A stretch of 26,792 nucleotides of DNA, from positions 1-26,792 of the forward strand of contig JALHUQ010000381.1 of assembly GCA_022866645.1 (NCBI GenBank), written 5' to 3'. A model generated the notes under the pieces. That model did not search any database, was not told the origin of the DNA, and saw nothing but the letters and a program-made list of their open reading frames with translations. Both the position numbers and the translations under genes were made by a program. The number at the start of each line of letters is the position of its first letter. The first letter of the stretch is position 1. Of the stretch, positions 7,481 to 16,787 are shown one piece after another. Source of the DNA: Woeseiaceae bacterium. Lineage in GTDB: Bacteria > Pseudomonadota > Gammaproteobacteria > Steroidobacterales > Woeseiaceae.

Positions 7481-7544
7481 GGAAACCCAACAATTCCAAC
7501 ACTTTCAGGCCACATCAAAAGGCCGCAGCCAGTGCGGGAACGCG

Positions 7545-7573
7545 ATTCTATATAGGCGCAAAGCAGGATACAA
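7545..7573 (-). promoter_or_regulatory. Candidate promoter for the infC operon
   Basis: On the minus strand TTGTAT (7573-7568) is followed after exactly 17 bases by TAGAAT (7550-7545), which matches the -10 consensus at five of six positions. Transcription would start near 7538 and leave a leader of about 70 bases before the infC start. The site lies between tRNA-Val and infC, so the operon need not depend on tRNA read-through. Confidence 0.5.
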
Positions 7574-7621
7574 CCATGGAAAGGCCGATTTTCGTAAAAA
7601 AATCAGGCACAAACAGAGAAT

Positions 7622-7696
7622 TGGTGGGCGATAGTGGTTTCGAACCACTGACCTCCACGATGTCAACGTGGCGCTCTACCCCTGAGCTAATCGCCC
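7622..7696 (-). tRNA. tRNA-Val (anticodon GAC)
   Basis: This 75-base minus-strand gene forms a full cloverleaf: acceptor GGGCGAT/ATCGCCC, D arm GCTC/GAGC, anticodon stem CCACG/CGTGG around TTGACAT (anticodon GAC), T arm AGTGG/CCACT with TTCGAAA, and encoded CCA. It decodes GUC and GUU. It stands between uvrB and infC. About 20 bases after the CCA there is a weak bulged hairpin next to a run of seven T (near 7590-7615 on the plus strand as A), a possible terminator. Confidence 0.97.
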
Positions 7697-7727
7697 TATT
7701 CAATGCCTCCCCTGTTGGGGGACGCGT

Positions 7728-7756
7728 AAGATACTGACTCGATTGGTGGACTGCAA
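7728..7756 (-). promoter_or_regulatory. Promoter for tRNA-Val
   Basis: On the minus strand TTGCAG (7756-7751) and TATCTT (7733-7728) are spaced by exactly 17 bases and match the sigma-70 boxes at four positions each. The -10 box lies about 31 bases before the mature tRNA end. It sits just after the uvrB stop codon, which fits independent transcription of the tRNA. Confidence 0.55.
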
Positions 7757-7770
7757 GACCTGTCGGCGCC

Positions 7771-9819
<2,049 letters not shown>

Positions 9820-9846
9820 AGAAGTGCATTTTCAAGGGGCAAGCGA

Positions 9847-11031
9847 GTGAGTTTATCAGTTTCCAAACGCATGGCAGCCATCCGGCCATCACCGACCGGC
9901 GCGGTACTGGCGCTTGCAGCGGAATTGCGAGCCGCCGGCAGGGATATCATCAGTCTGGGGGCCGGCGAACCCGATTTCGACACGCCCCAGCACATCAAGG
10001 AAGCCGCGTATAAAGCCATCGCCGATGGCGAGACGAAATACACGCCGATCGACGGTACTACCGAGCTAAAAGCGGCTATTCGGCAAAAGTTTGCCCGCGA
10101 GAATCAACTGGACTATAACGCGGCTCAAATTATCGTTTCCAGCGGCGCCAAGCAGTGTCTGTTTAATCTCTGCATGGGGCTGTTATCCCCCGGAGACGAG
10201 GCAATAATTCCGGCGCCCTATTGGGTCTCGTATCCCGATATGGTTCGACTGGCCGGCGCTGAGCCAATTATCGTCGCGGCAGGCATCGACGAGAACTTCA
10301 AGATTACGCCGGAACAATTGCAGTCCGCGATCTCCGAGAGAACCCGTTTGCTGATCCTCAATAGTCCCAGCAACCCAACTGGCGCGAGCTATTCGAAAAT
10401 CGAATTACAGGCATTAGGGGTGATCCTCGCTGATCATCCGAATATTGTCATCGCTGCCGATGATATCTACGAGCACATCTACTGGGGCGACGACCCGTTT
10501 TGCAGTTTTGCTGCGGCCTGCCCCGATCTCTATAACCGAACTGTGACCACCAACGGTGTGTCCAAGGCCTATGCGATGACGGGTTGGCGTATCGGTTATG
10601 CCGCGGGTCCCAAAGAACTCATCACCGCAATGAAAACGATCCAGAGCCAGAGCACGTCGAATCCCTGCAGTGTGTCGCAGGTGGCGGCAATGGCCGCATT
10701 GTTGGGTGATCAATCGTCAGTCATCGAAATGACGGCAGCGTACAAGGCACGCCACGATTTCGTGGTCGACGCATTGAATGCTATTGATGGTTTTGAATGC
10801 CGCCGTGGTGAAGGTACGTTTTACGCGTTTCCTCGGGTAACAGCGGCCCTTAAACGCAGGGGCCTGGCAAGTGACACCGAGCTCGTAGAACTCCTTATCG
10901 ATGAAGCCGACGTCGCGTGCGTACCCGGCAGCGCCTTTGGTGCAGCGGGATACATTCGGCTCTCATTCGCCTGTTCGATGAATACACTCGAAGAGGCCGT
11001 CAATCGTATAAAACGAGCCGTTTCAACTTGA
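9847..11031 (+). CDS. Class I PLP aminotransferase, aspartate type
   Basis: The 394-residue product is a fold-type I aminotransferase of the I-gamma aspartate group. ISLGAGEPDFDTP at 35-47 and KYTPIDGT at 64-71 are the N-terminal signatures. NSPSNPTGA is at 172-180, ADDIYEH at 204-210, and the Schiff-base lysine is K240 in SKAYAMTGWR. The C-terminal YIRLSF arginine binds the substrate carboxylate. It probably transfers the amino group between aspartate and 2-oxoglutarate; prephenate or aromatic substrates are possible in this group. The frame is open 13 codons further upstream, into uvrB, but GTG at 9847 has AAGGGG seven bases ahead and removes the overlap, so I chose it. Tandem uvrB/aminotransferase/tRNA-Asn is also found in Pseudomonas. 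Confidence 0.94.
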   Translation: MSLSVSKRMAAIRPSPTGAVLALAAELRAAGRDIISLGAGEPDFDTPQHIKEAAYKAIADGETKYTPIDGTTELKAAIRQKFARENQLDYNAAQIIVSSGAKQCLFNLCMGLLSPGDEAIIPAPYWVSYPDMVRLAGAEPIIVAAGIDENFKITPEQLQSAISERTRLLILNSPSNPTGASYSKIELQALGVILADHPNIVIAADDIYEHIYWGDDPFCSFAAACPDLYNRTVTTNGVSKAYAMTGWRIGYAAGPKELITAMKTIQSQSTSNPCSVSQVAAMAALLGDQSSVIEMTAAYKARHDFVVDALNAIDGFECRRGEGTFYAFPRVTAALKRRGLASDTELVELLIDEADVACVPGSAFGAAGYIRLSFACSMNTLEEAVNRIKRAVST

Positions 11032-11056
11032 CTTCAGCCCCCCTCTGAACCAAAAT
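11028..11056 (+). promoter_or_regulatory. Candidate promoter for tRNA-Asn
   Basis: TTGACT (11028-11033), which overlaps the aminotransferase stop codon, is followed after 17 bases by CAAAAT (11051-11056). Five and four positions match consensus. The -10 box is 43 bases before the mature tRNA. Read-through from the aminotransferase gene is an alternative. Confidence 0.35.
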
Positions 11057-11099
11057 CCCGGCCCGCACCTTAGAGCAATCAGCCTGGGTGTTGACCTAT

Positions 11100-11174
11100 T
11101 CCCCGATAGCTCAGTGGTAGAGCGATTGACTGTTAATCAATTGGTCCCTGGTTCGAGTCCGGGTCGGGGAGCCA
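11100..11174 (+). tRNA. tRNA-Asn (anticodon GTT)
   Basis: This 75-base cloverleaf has acceptor TCCCCGA/TCGGGGA, D arm GCTC/GAGC, anticodon stem ATTGA/TCAAT around CTGTTAA (anticodon GTT), T arm CCTGG/CCGGG with TTCGAGT, discriminator G and encoded CCA. It decodes both asparagine codons. A strong terminator follows within ten bases. I looked for a repeat of its 3' end as an integration footprint and found none in the window. Confidence 0.98.
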
Positions 11175-11182
11175 TATTCGAG

Positions 11183-11208
11183 AAAGCCCTCTTTGCGAGG
11201 GCTTTTTT
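11183..11208 (+). terminator. Intrinsic terminator after tRNA-Asn, probably bidirectional
   Basis: AAAGCCCTC (11183-11191) and GAGGGCTTT (11197-11205) form a 9-base stem with loop TTTGC, running into six T (11203-11208). It ends the tRNA-Asn transcript. Because the stem starts with A residues, the opposite strand also carries a short T run, so it can stop the convergent RND transcript, whose stop codon is at 11237. Confidence 0.9.
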
Positions 11209-11236
11209 GTGTCTGCTATCCACGGTCGATAGAAAA

Positions 11237-14200
11237 CTAGAAGCGTTCAGATACTCTTGCCGCTTCGGGTCGACCCAACAGGAGGTCCCATAGATATCGC
11301 GCCCGAGCCAGAAAGTCGAGCTGCATAACAAAAAGAGCGGGTATCAGAAACAAGGTAATGAAAGTCGCGAATATGATGCCGAAACTCAGGGAGATGGCCA
11401 TCGGAATCACGTACTGCGCCTGCACACTTCGCTCCAGAAGTATCGGCATGAGGCCGGCTGCTGTCGTAATTGACGTCAGGATAATTGCGCGAAACCGTTT
11501 CGTGCCGGATTCAATGATTGCCTGCCTGAGCGGCACTCCTTCCTGTCGCGCGTGGTTTATAAAATCGACCATGACGAGACTGTCATTAACGACCACCCCG
11601 GCCAGAGCAACGAGCCCAAACAACGAGAACATGCTGATTGCCTTACCCATCAGGACATGACCAATGACGGCCCCAATCAGTCCGAACGGAATAACCGACA
11701 TGATGATCAAAGGCTGGCCGTAGGAATGCAGTGGTATCGCTATCAATGCGTAAATAAGAAAAAGTGCGGCAATTGATGCGACGGTGATATTGCGCATGAA
11801 GTCCTGTTCTTCCTGGCTTGAGCCCTCAAGACCGTAGCTAACGCCGGGATTGCGCGACAATAGCTCCGGAATGTACTCATCAGAAATCGATTTGATAATC
11901 TCACCCGGTTCGGCAATCTCGGTGTCAAGGTCGGCTGAAACCGTGACCGTGCGTTCGCGATTCAGTCGCGTAATACTTGCGTAACTATTCCCAAAGGAAA
12001 TGTCAGCAACCGACTGGAACGGCACTTCCTCGCCGGTCGGTGTTCGAATGCGCATGTTCTCAAGGTCCGAAACAGAGCGACGGTCTTCCCGCGGATAGCG
12101 AACCATGACCTTGAGTTCATCCTTGCCGCGCTGTATTCGTTGTGCTTCTTCGCCATAAAACGCCTGGCGCACCTGACGGCCAAGCGATGAAATCGTGAGC
12201 CCAAGCGCCTCAGCCCCAGGTTTGATCGACAATCTGATTTCCTGGCCGCCGGCCACGGATGAATTGCGAATATCGGAAACACCATCAAACTCGGCGAGCT
12301 TCAGTTCCAGCTCACTTGCGGCGCTTTCCAAGGCGACAAAGTTGTCGCCGCTAAGCCTGAAACTCAAAGGCGCGCCACCGCCGAAATCATCGCCACCCGA
12401 AAATGTCAGTTCCTTTACGCCGGGAATATCGCCGACCTTTTTTCGCCAAAGTTTTGCTATGTCGTCACCGTTCAACGGGCGGTCCTCGATCATAGGCATC
12501 TCAGCGAAGGCGAACGCCCCTGTATCGCTGTTCGTAAACGACCCAACGTGGCTGATCATCGGCTCCAGATCCGGGTTCGCCACAATGTACTCTTCGTTCA
12601 GAGTAAGTATCGCGGCTTCGATCCTGTCCAGAGCCGCATTACGAACCTCCGGCGCCGTTCCGTTCTGCATTTGTAAGTTCATCTGAATGAAATCACCGGG
12701 CACCTCCGGAAATAGAACGACCCTGACGATTCCACTATTCAACAATCCGGCCGTCACAATCAGAATGGCTGTGAATGAAGCAACAGTTACGCCCCGGTTG
12801 TCGACGGCCCACTCCAGCAATGGACGGTAGTGGTTGTCGATCAGCCTTCGCAGGCCGTGTTGAGTGTGCCGTTGTATCTTCAGGAAAAACCGGGGGATGC
12901 GCTCAAAAAATCCGATCGGACGTTGCGGATGAAACAAGTCGTCTTCGTCGATCGGAGCCAGGTTGGTGTGCACCAGATGAGCAGGCAGGATGAGCTTGGA
13001 TTCGACCAGCGAAAAGAACAAACACAGAATGACAACCATGGACATCGCTTCAAAAAACGGCCCGACGATCCCACCAATAAAAAGCATCGGAGCAAATGCC
13101 GCAATCGTCGTCAATACGCCAAATGTCGCCGGGGTAGCAACTTTTTTCGCACCCAGTACGACATTCTCGATCGTGTGCCCATCGGCTCGAATTGTGGTGT
13201 ACACGCTTTCGCCAATGATGATCGCGTCATCGACGACGATACCCAACACTATGATGAAGCCGAACAGGCTGATCATGTTAACGGTGACTGGCCATGGACC
13301 GTGCGGCATCAACCACATCGCGCCAAGAAAAGTGATCGGGATTCCGAGAATGACCCATGCGGCAACTTTCATGCGCAAGAACAACGACAGCGTAAGGAAT
13401 ACCAGAAGTGCTCCCTGCCACATGTTCTTCAGCATCATGTTCAATCGGCCGCTGAGATAATGTGAGCGATCTACCCAGATATCCATTTTTACGCCGTCGG
13501 GCAAACTGCTGGTCTTTTCGTCAATATATTTTCGTACAGCGGCTGCTGTGTGCAGTTCATTCTGCTGGCCACTCGCTAACACTCTTAACGTAGCCGTGGG
13601 AGCCCCATCAAAACGGCCGAAACCTTGCGTTTCAACGAAGCCATCGTTTATCGTGGCGACGTCACCCAGCGTCAATCTCGTGCCGTCGGCAAATGTTCGC
13701 AATACCAGTTGATCGTATTCGACACCGGTATAAACCTGGCCTTCAGTCCGCAGCAGAATATCGCCACCGCTGGTATTGATTGTTCCGCCGGGAAGGTCAA
13801 CCGAGGAATCCCGGACAGCCTGCGAAATCTCGGTCATCGTCAAACCGTATTGACGCAATACATGTTCCGAAACTTCGATGCTGATTTCGTACGCCCGATC
13901 ACCAAGGTATTGAACTTGATTCACCTCAGGCATAGTCATCAGTTCGCTACGAACCTCCTGCGCGATAGACTTGCGAGCGAAGGCATCGAGATTCCCGTAT
14001 ATGGCGACGAATACCACATGAATCGGCACCTCCTCCTTGTAAATAACGGGCTTTTCAGCCAATCCGGGAAAGGTTGAGATTGCATCAACGCGAGTTTTGA
14101 TTTCACTCAGGACTTCATTGATGTCCGCACCAGTCGATACTTCGGCGGTGACCGAACCCAGCCCTTCACGCGCGCGGGACTCAATTTTGACGATTCCTTT

Positions 14201-14449
14201 GACATCCTGAATCGCCTCTTCGACCTTGATGACAACGCCTTCTTCAACTTCCTGCGGAGCGGCACCAAGATAAGGAACTCGAACCTGTATCGTATTCAAC
14301 TGGAAATCAGGCGTGGTCTGCTTACGAATGGTGAATACGGAGATAATGCCCGCGACAATAATAAACCACATCAGCAAGTTCGCTGCGACGTGATTCTCGG
14401 CAAACCACGCGATGATTCCCGATTGATTCGATACTCCGCGTGCTCTCAC
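11237..14449 (-). CDS. RND-family efflux pump inner-membrane permease
   Basis: This 1070-residue protein has the AcrB-type plan: an N-terminal membrane helix (about 12-40), a large periplasmic porter domain, helices TM2-TM6 (about 340-480), a second periplasmic domain, and TM8-TM12 at the end. TM4 holds GIVVDDAIII with the proton-relay pair D407/D408. In TM10, where drug exporters have a lysine (K940 of AcrB), it reads GVVVNDSLVMVDF with N955. I infer that it belongs to a separate RND branch, so its substrate is unknown. The start is GTG at 14449 with AGAGGA eight bases upstream, two bases after the fusion-protein gene, so they form one operon. No outer-membrane channel gene is nearby, so a shared TolC-like partner is likely. 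Confidence 0.95.
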   Translation of the reverse strand: MRARGVSNQSGIIAWFAENHVAANLLMWFIIVAGIISVFTIRKQTTPDFQLNTIQVRVPYLGAAPQEVEEGVVIKVEEAIQDVKGIVKIESRAREGLGSVTAEVSTGADINEVLSEIKTRVDAISTFPGLAEKPVIYKEEVPIHVVFVAIYGNLDAFARKSIAQEVRSELMTMPEVNQVQYLGDRAYEISIEVSEHVLRQYGLTMTEISQAVRDSSVDLPGGTINTSGGDILLRTEGQVYTGVEYDQLVLRTFADGTRLTLGDVATINDGFVETQGFGRFDGAPTATLRVLASGQQNELHTAAAVRKYIDEKTSSLPDGVKMDIWVDRSHYLSGRLNMMLKNMWQGALLVFLTLSLFLRMKVAAWVILGIPITFLGAMWLMPHGPWPVTVNMISLFGFIIVLGIVVDDAIIIGESVYTTIRADGHTIENVVLGAKKVATPATFGVLTTIAAFAPMLFIGGIVGPFFEAMSMVVILCLFFSLVESKLILPAHLVHTNLAPIDEDDLFHPQRPIGFFERIPRFFLKIQRHTQHGLRRLIDNHYRPLLEWAVDNRGVTVASFTAILIVTAGLLNSGIVRVVLFPEVPGDFIQMNLQMQNGTAPEVRNAALDRIEAAILTLNEEYIVANPDLEPMISHVGSFTNSDTGAFAFAEMPMIEDRPLNGDDIAKLWRKKVGDIPGVKELTFSGGDDFGGGAPLSFRLSGDNFVALESAASELELKLAEFDGVSDIRNSSVAGGQEIRLSIKPGAEALGLTISSLGRQVRQAFYGEEAQRIQRGKDELKVMVRYPREDRRSVSDLENMRIRTPTGEEVPFQSVADISFGNSYASITRLNRERTVTVSADLDTEIAEPGEIIKSISDEYIPELLSRNPGVSYGLEGSSQEEQDFMRNITVASIAALFLIYALIAIPLHSYGQPLIIMSVIPFGLIGAVIGHVLMGKAISMFSLFGLVALAGVVVNDSLVMVDFINHARQEGVPLRQAIIESGTKRFRAIILTSITTAAGLMPILLERSVQAQYVIPMAISLSFGIIFATFITLFLIPALFVMQLDFLARARYLWDLLLGRPEAARVSERF

Positions 14450-14451
14450 CG

Positions 14452-15624
14452 TTAGTCCTCTTCGTTTTGCGACGTTGGTTTGTCGTCTTCCACAGGTTCC
14501 GGATCCGGCCTGTCAGTCGTTCGCACCAACATTCCTGTCGATGGCGCTTCAATCGCAGTCAGGGAGATTCGTTCACCAACGGTTGCGCCCCCACCGATAT
14601 AGGCATGCTCAGCATCAGCCCTGACAATATCGACTGACCGAATTTGCAGTTTGTTGTCATCATCGATGAACAAGACCTGATCGGAGCCGCGTAATGCGGA
14701 GCGTGGAATCCGAATGATCTCAGCAACTGTTGTCCCTTCAATTTCCGCGGCAACAAAAGTACCGATCGGCAGCGCCATGCCGTTAGCATGCAGCTGATAA
14801 GGGTCGTTAATCTGGGCGACCGCGTAAGTCACGCGGCTGTTCTCGTCCACAACGCCTTCGGATCTGACTATCCGAGCTTCCCAGCCAACCAATTGACCTT
14901 TTTGGATTGCCGACAATTTCACAGACGGCCCGGGGATGCTCCCGGTCTTCGATATATCTGCTGCAGCCGGTAGAGCAATGAAGGCCAGATCGTGATCAGT
15001 CAGCGGCAGCCGGATTTCAGCAACGTCAGTAGCGAATGTGATTCCAAGTCGCGTACCGGGATTCACGAATTGTCCGAGGTCTGCCTCCTTGCTCAATACC
15101 ATGCCTTCATACGGCAAGCGAATGTGAGTACGTTCGAGGTTTCGCTGTGCACCGATCAGGTCTTCCTGTGCAGCTGCCAGCGCCGTCGCAGCCGAAGCTA
15201 ACTCCGCCTCTGCGCGATAACCCTGGCTGCGCAACTTCCGTGCACCGTCGTATTCAATCTGTCGTTGAGCGACCAGCGCCTCAGCCCTTTTCACGGCGAC
15301 GCTGTAATTCGTGGCGTCGATGCGCATCAGTTCTTCGCCTTTGGCAAATACGCCACCGGCAGTGAATTTCGGGGAAATACTGACGATCGAGCCAGATACT
15401 TCCGCACTGAGGATCGTCTGTGTCAGCGGACGAACTGTGCCCTGACTGCGGATCGAGAAGCTCGCTTCCATGCTTTCGAGTTGCATCACATCGACCAGCA
15501 ACTCGCGTTTTTCGCTCTCCTTTTGGGGCGGTTCCGGCTTCATTTGCGACAACAGGCCAGCGACACCGACTGCGGAGACAATAATGACGATGACGAGTAC
15601 AAGTCGCTGGGTACTGCGCTGCAT
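14452..15624 (-). CDS. RND efflux periplasmic adaptor (membrane fusion protein)
   Basis: From the ATG at 15624 this is 390 residues. An N-terminal anchor helix (LVLVIVIIVSAVGVAGLL, about 8-25) is followed by the barrel/lipoyl half motif VSGSIVSISPKFTAGGVFAKGEELMRID, an alpha-hairpin (about 110-170, rich in A, E, Q and R), the second lipoyl half IRLPYEGMVLSKEADLGQFVNPG, and a beta-barrel and membrane-proximal domain ending in an acidic tail. This is the MFP/HlyD-like family that links the RND pump to the outer-membrane channel. The frame extends 19 codons further to a TTG at 15681, but no ribosome binding site supports it. Neither start has a strong one, so the exact N-terminus is uncertain. 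It is co-transcribed with the permease. Confidence 0.92.
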   Translation of the reverse strand: MQRSTQRLVLVIVIIVSAVGVAGLLSQMKPEPPQKESEKRELLVDVMQLESMEASFSIRSQGTVRPLTQTILSAEVSGSIVSISPKFTAGGVFAKGEELMRIDATNYSVAVKRAEALVAQRQIEYDGARKLRSQGYRAEAELASAATALAAAQEDLIGAQRNLERTHIRLPYEGMVLSKEADLGQFVNPGTRLGITFATDVAEIRLPLTDHDLAFIALPAAADISKTGSIPGPSVKLSAIQKGQLVGWEARIVRSEGVVDENSRVTYAVAQINDPYQLHANGMALPIGTFVAAEIEGTTVAEIIRIPRSALRGSDQVLFIDDDNKLQIRSVDIVRADAEHAYIGGGATVGERISLTAIEAPSTGMLVRTTDRPDPEPVEDDKPTSQNEED

Positions 15625-15805
15625 GCGATAGGTCCGAGTGAGGCTTCCAGAAGGGCCGGTATTTTGAAGCTTTTTGATCAAAATGGCACGGCTTTGTTCG
15701 GCTAAAAATCGGCTTTTTCGGTCTCACGGCTCTAATCAGCGCGTCTGCATGGTAATACAGGAGTACGTCGCGATCCGCCATGCGCTGAATCCGGCTCGGA
15801 ACTGC

Positions 15806-15836
15806 TTGCATCGTCGGTGGTCTGTCCCTGTACAAT
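15806..15836 (+). promoter_or_regulatory. Weak candidate promoter for the cyclophilin gene
   Basis: TTGCAT (15806-15811) and TACAAT (15831-15836) lie upstream of the ATG at 15885. The -10 box matches five of six positions and a TG precedes it directly, but the 19-base spacer is long. The rest of the 260-base divergent region (15625-15884) holds the palindrome TTTTGATCAAAA at 15672-15683 and no other gene I can support. Confidence 0.28.
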
Positions 15837-15884
15837 CCGCCGCTACTTTCACCCTGCTCCCGCAAAGCCTCCAGAGACCACCCT

Positions 15885-16685
15885 ATGCCAAACATCCATC
15901 GCGTTTCACTGTTGACAGCTGCAGCAGTCTTAACCGTATTGTCCCTGTTTCCACGAATTGCTGACGCAACGGTTGTACAGTTTCAAACCGTACTCGGAGA
16001 TTTCGAGGTCAACCTTTATGACAACGCTACGCCACGAACGGTGGCCAATTTCCTCAACTATGTGCAGACAGGCGGTTACACGGATTCAATAATTCATCGA
16101 GTTTCCCCAAATTTTATCGTTCAGGGCGGCGGCTTCAAAACTGACCTCAATGCGCAATTAAGTACTATTGCGGCCAATGCGCCAGTAGTGAACGAGCCGA
16201 GTTATTCGAACGTGCGAGGCACCATTGCAATGGCGAAACTGGGCGGTAATCCGAACAGCGCAACCAATCAATGGTTCTTCAATCTCGCCAATAATGCTGC
16301 AAATCTGGATAGCCAGAATGGCGGTTTTACCGTCTTTGGCGAAGTAACCGCCGGTGGCATGGCGGTCGTCGACGCAATAGCCGCGCTGCCGACGTTCCCC
16401 TTCGCGGCCCCAATGGGCGAGCTGCCATTACAAGGCTACAGTGCCAATGATTTTAATGGTGCAGTTCCGTTAACTAACTCGAATCTGATCATCGTCACAG
16501 CGGTCGTCGTGACCGACTCTACCGTGGACAGTGCTGGTGTGGCGGGACTGAATCCGACACCGACGACAGCCGCCAGTACCGGTGGTGGATCGCCAGCGAG
16601 TGGCGGTGGTGGTGGCGGTAGCATCAGCTTGCTGAGCTTGCTTGCTTTGTCCTTATTCGCCAGCCGACGAGCAGTGCGCCAATAA
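15885..16685 (+). CDS. Exported cyclophilin-type peptidyl-prolyl isomerase with GlyGly-CTERM-like tail
   Basis: The 266-residue product begins with a signal peptide (about 1-28, hydrophobic core LLTAAAVLTVLSLF, likely cleavage after ADA). A cyclophilin domain (about 30-208) follows. IIHRVSPNFIVQGGGF at 69-84 carries the catalytic arginine (R72) and Q80, and NQWFFNLANN at 128-137 is the usual QFFI-type strand. It would catalyse proline cis-trans isomerisation outside the cytoplasm. Residues 215-239 are a Thr/Ser/Gly/Pro linker. The end, residues 239-266, is a glycine run, then a hydrophobic stretch SLLSLLALSLFAS, then RRAVRQ: the layout of a GlyGly-CTERM signal, which rhombosortase processes on proteins sent through type II secretion. 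The tail assignment is by pattern only. The gene is divergent from the efflux operon and faces an M20 peptidase. Confidence 0.92.
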   Translation: MPNIHRVSLLTAAAVLTVLSLFPRIADATVVQFQTVLGDFEVNLYDNATPRTVANFLNYVQTGGYTDSIIHRVSPNFIVQGGGFKTDLNAQLSTIAANAPVVNEPSYSNVRGTIAMAKLGGNPNSATNQWFFNLANNAANLDSQNGGFTVFGEVTAGGMAVVDAIAALPTFPFAAPMGELPLQGYSANDFNGAVPLTNSNLIIVTAVVVTDSTVDSAGVAGLNPTPTTAASTGGGSPASGGGGGGSISLLSLLALSLFASRRAVRQ

Positions 16686-16787
16686 TCGTTGGCCGTCGGC
16701 ATCAATTTCCTCTGCGATTCATCATTTCTTCCTGCGCTCGCACTTTGATCGGTCGGCGTAGAAATGGTCGACTATATTCGCGAACGG

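Noticed and set aside
11150..11174. tRNA-Asn 3' end as an integration site for the efflux/peptidase segment
   Set aside because: I found no second copy of the tRNA 3' end and no integrase gene in the window. The RND genes are convergent and share only a terminator with the tRNA.
15281..15895. A 204-codon minus-strand frame starting in the cyclophilin promoter region
   Set aside because: Most of it overlaps the fusion-protein gene in another frame. The peptide is low-quality sequence rich in R, H and P with no family signature.
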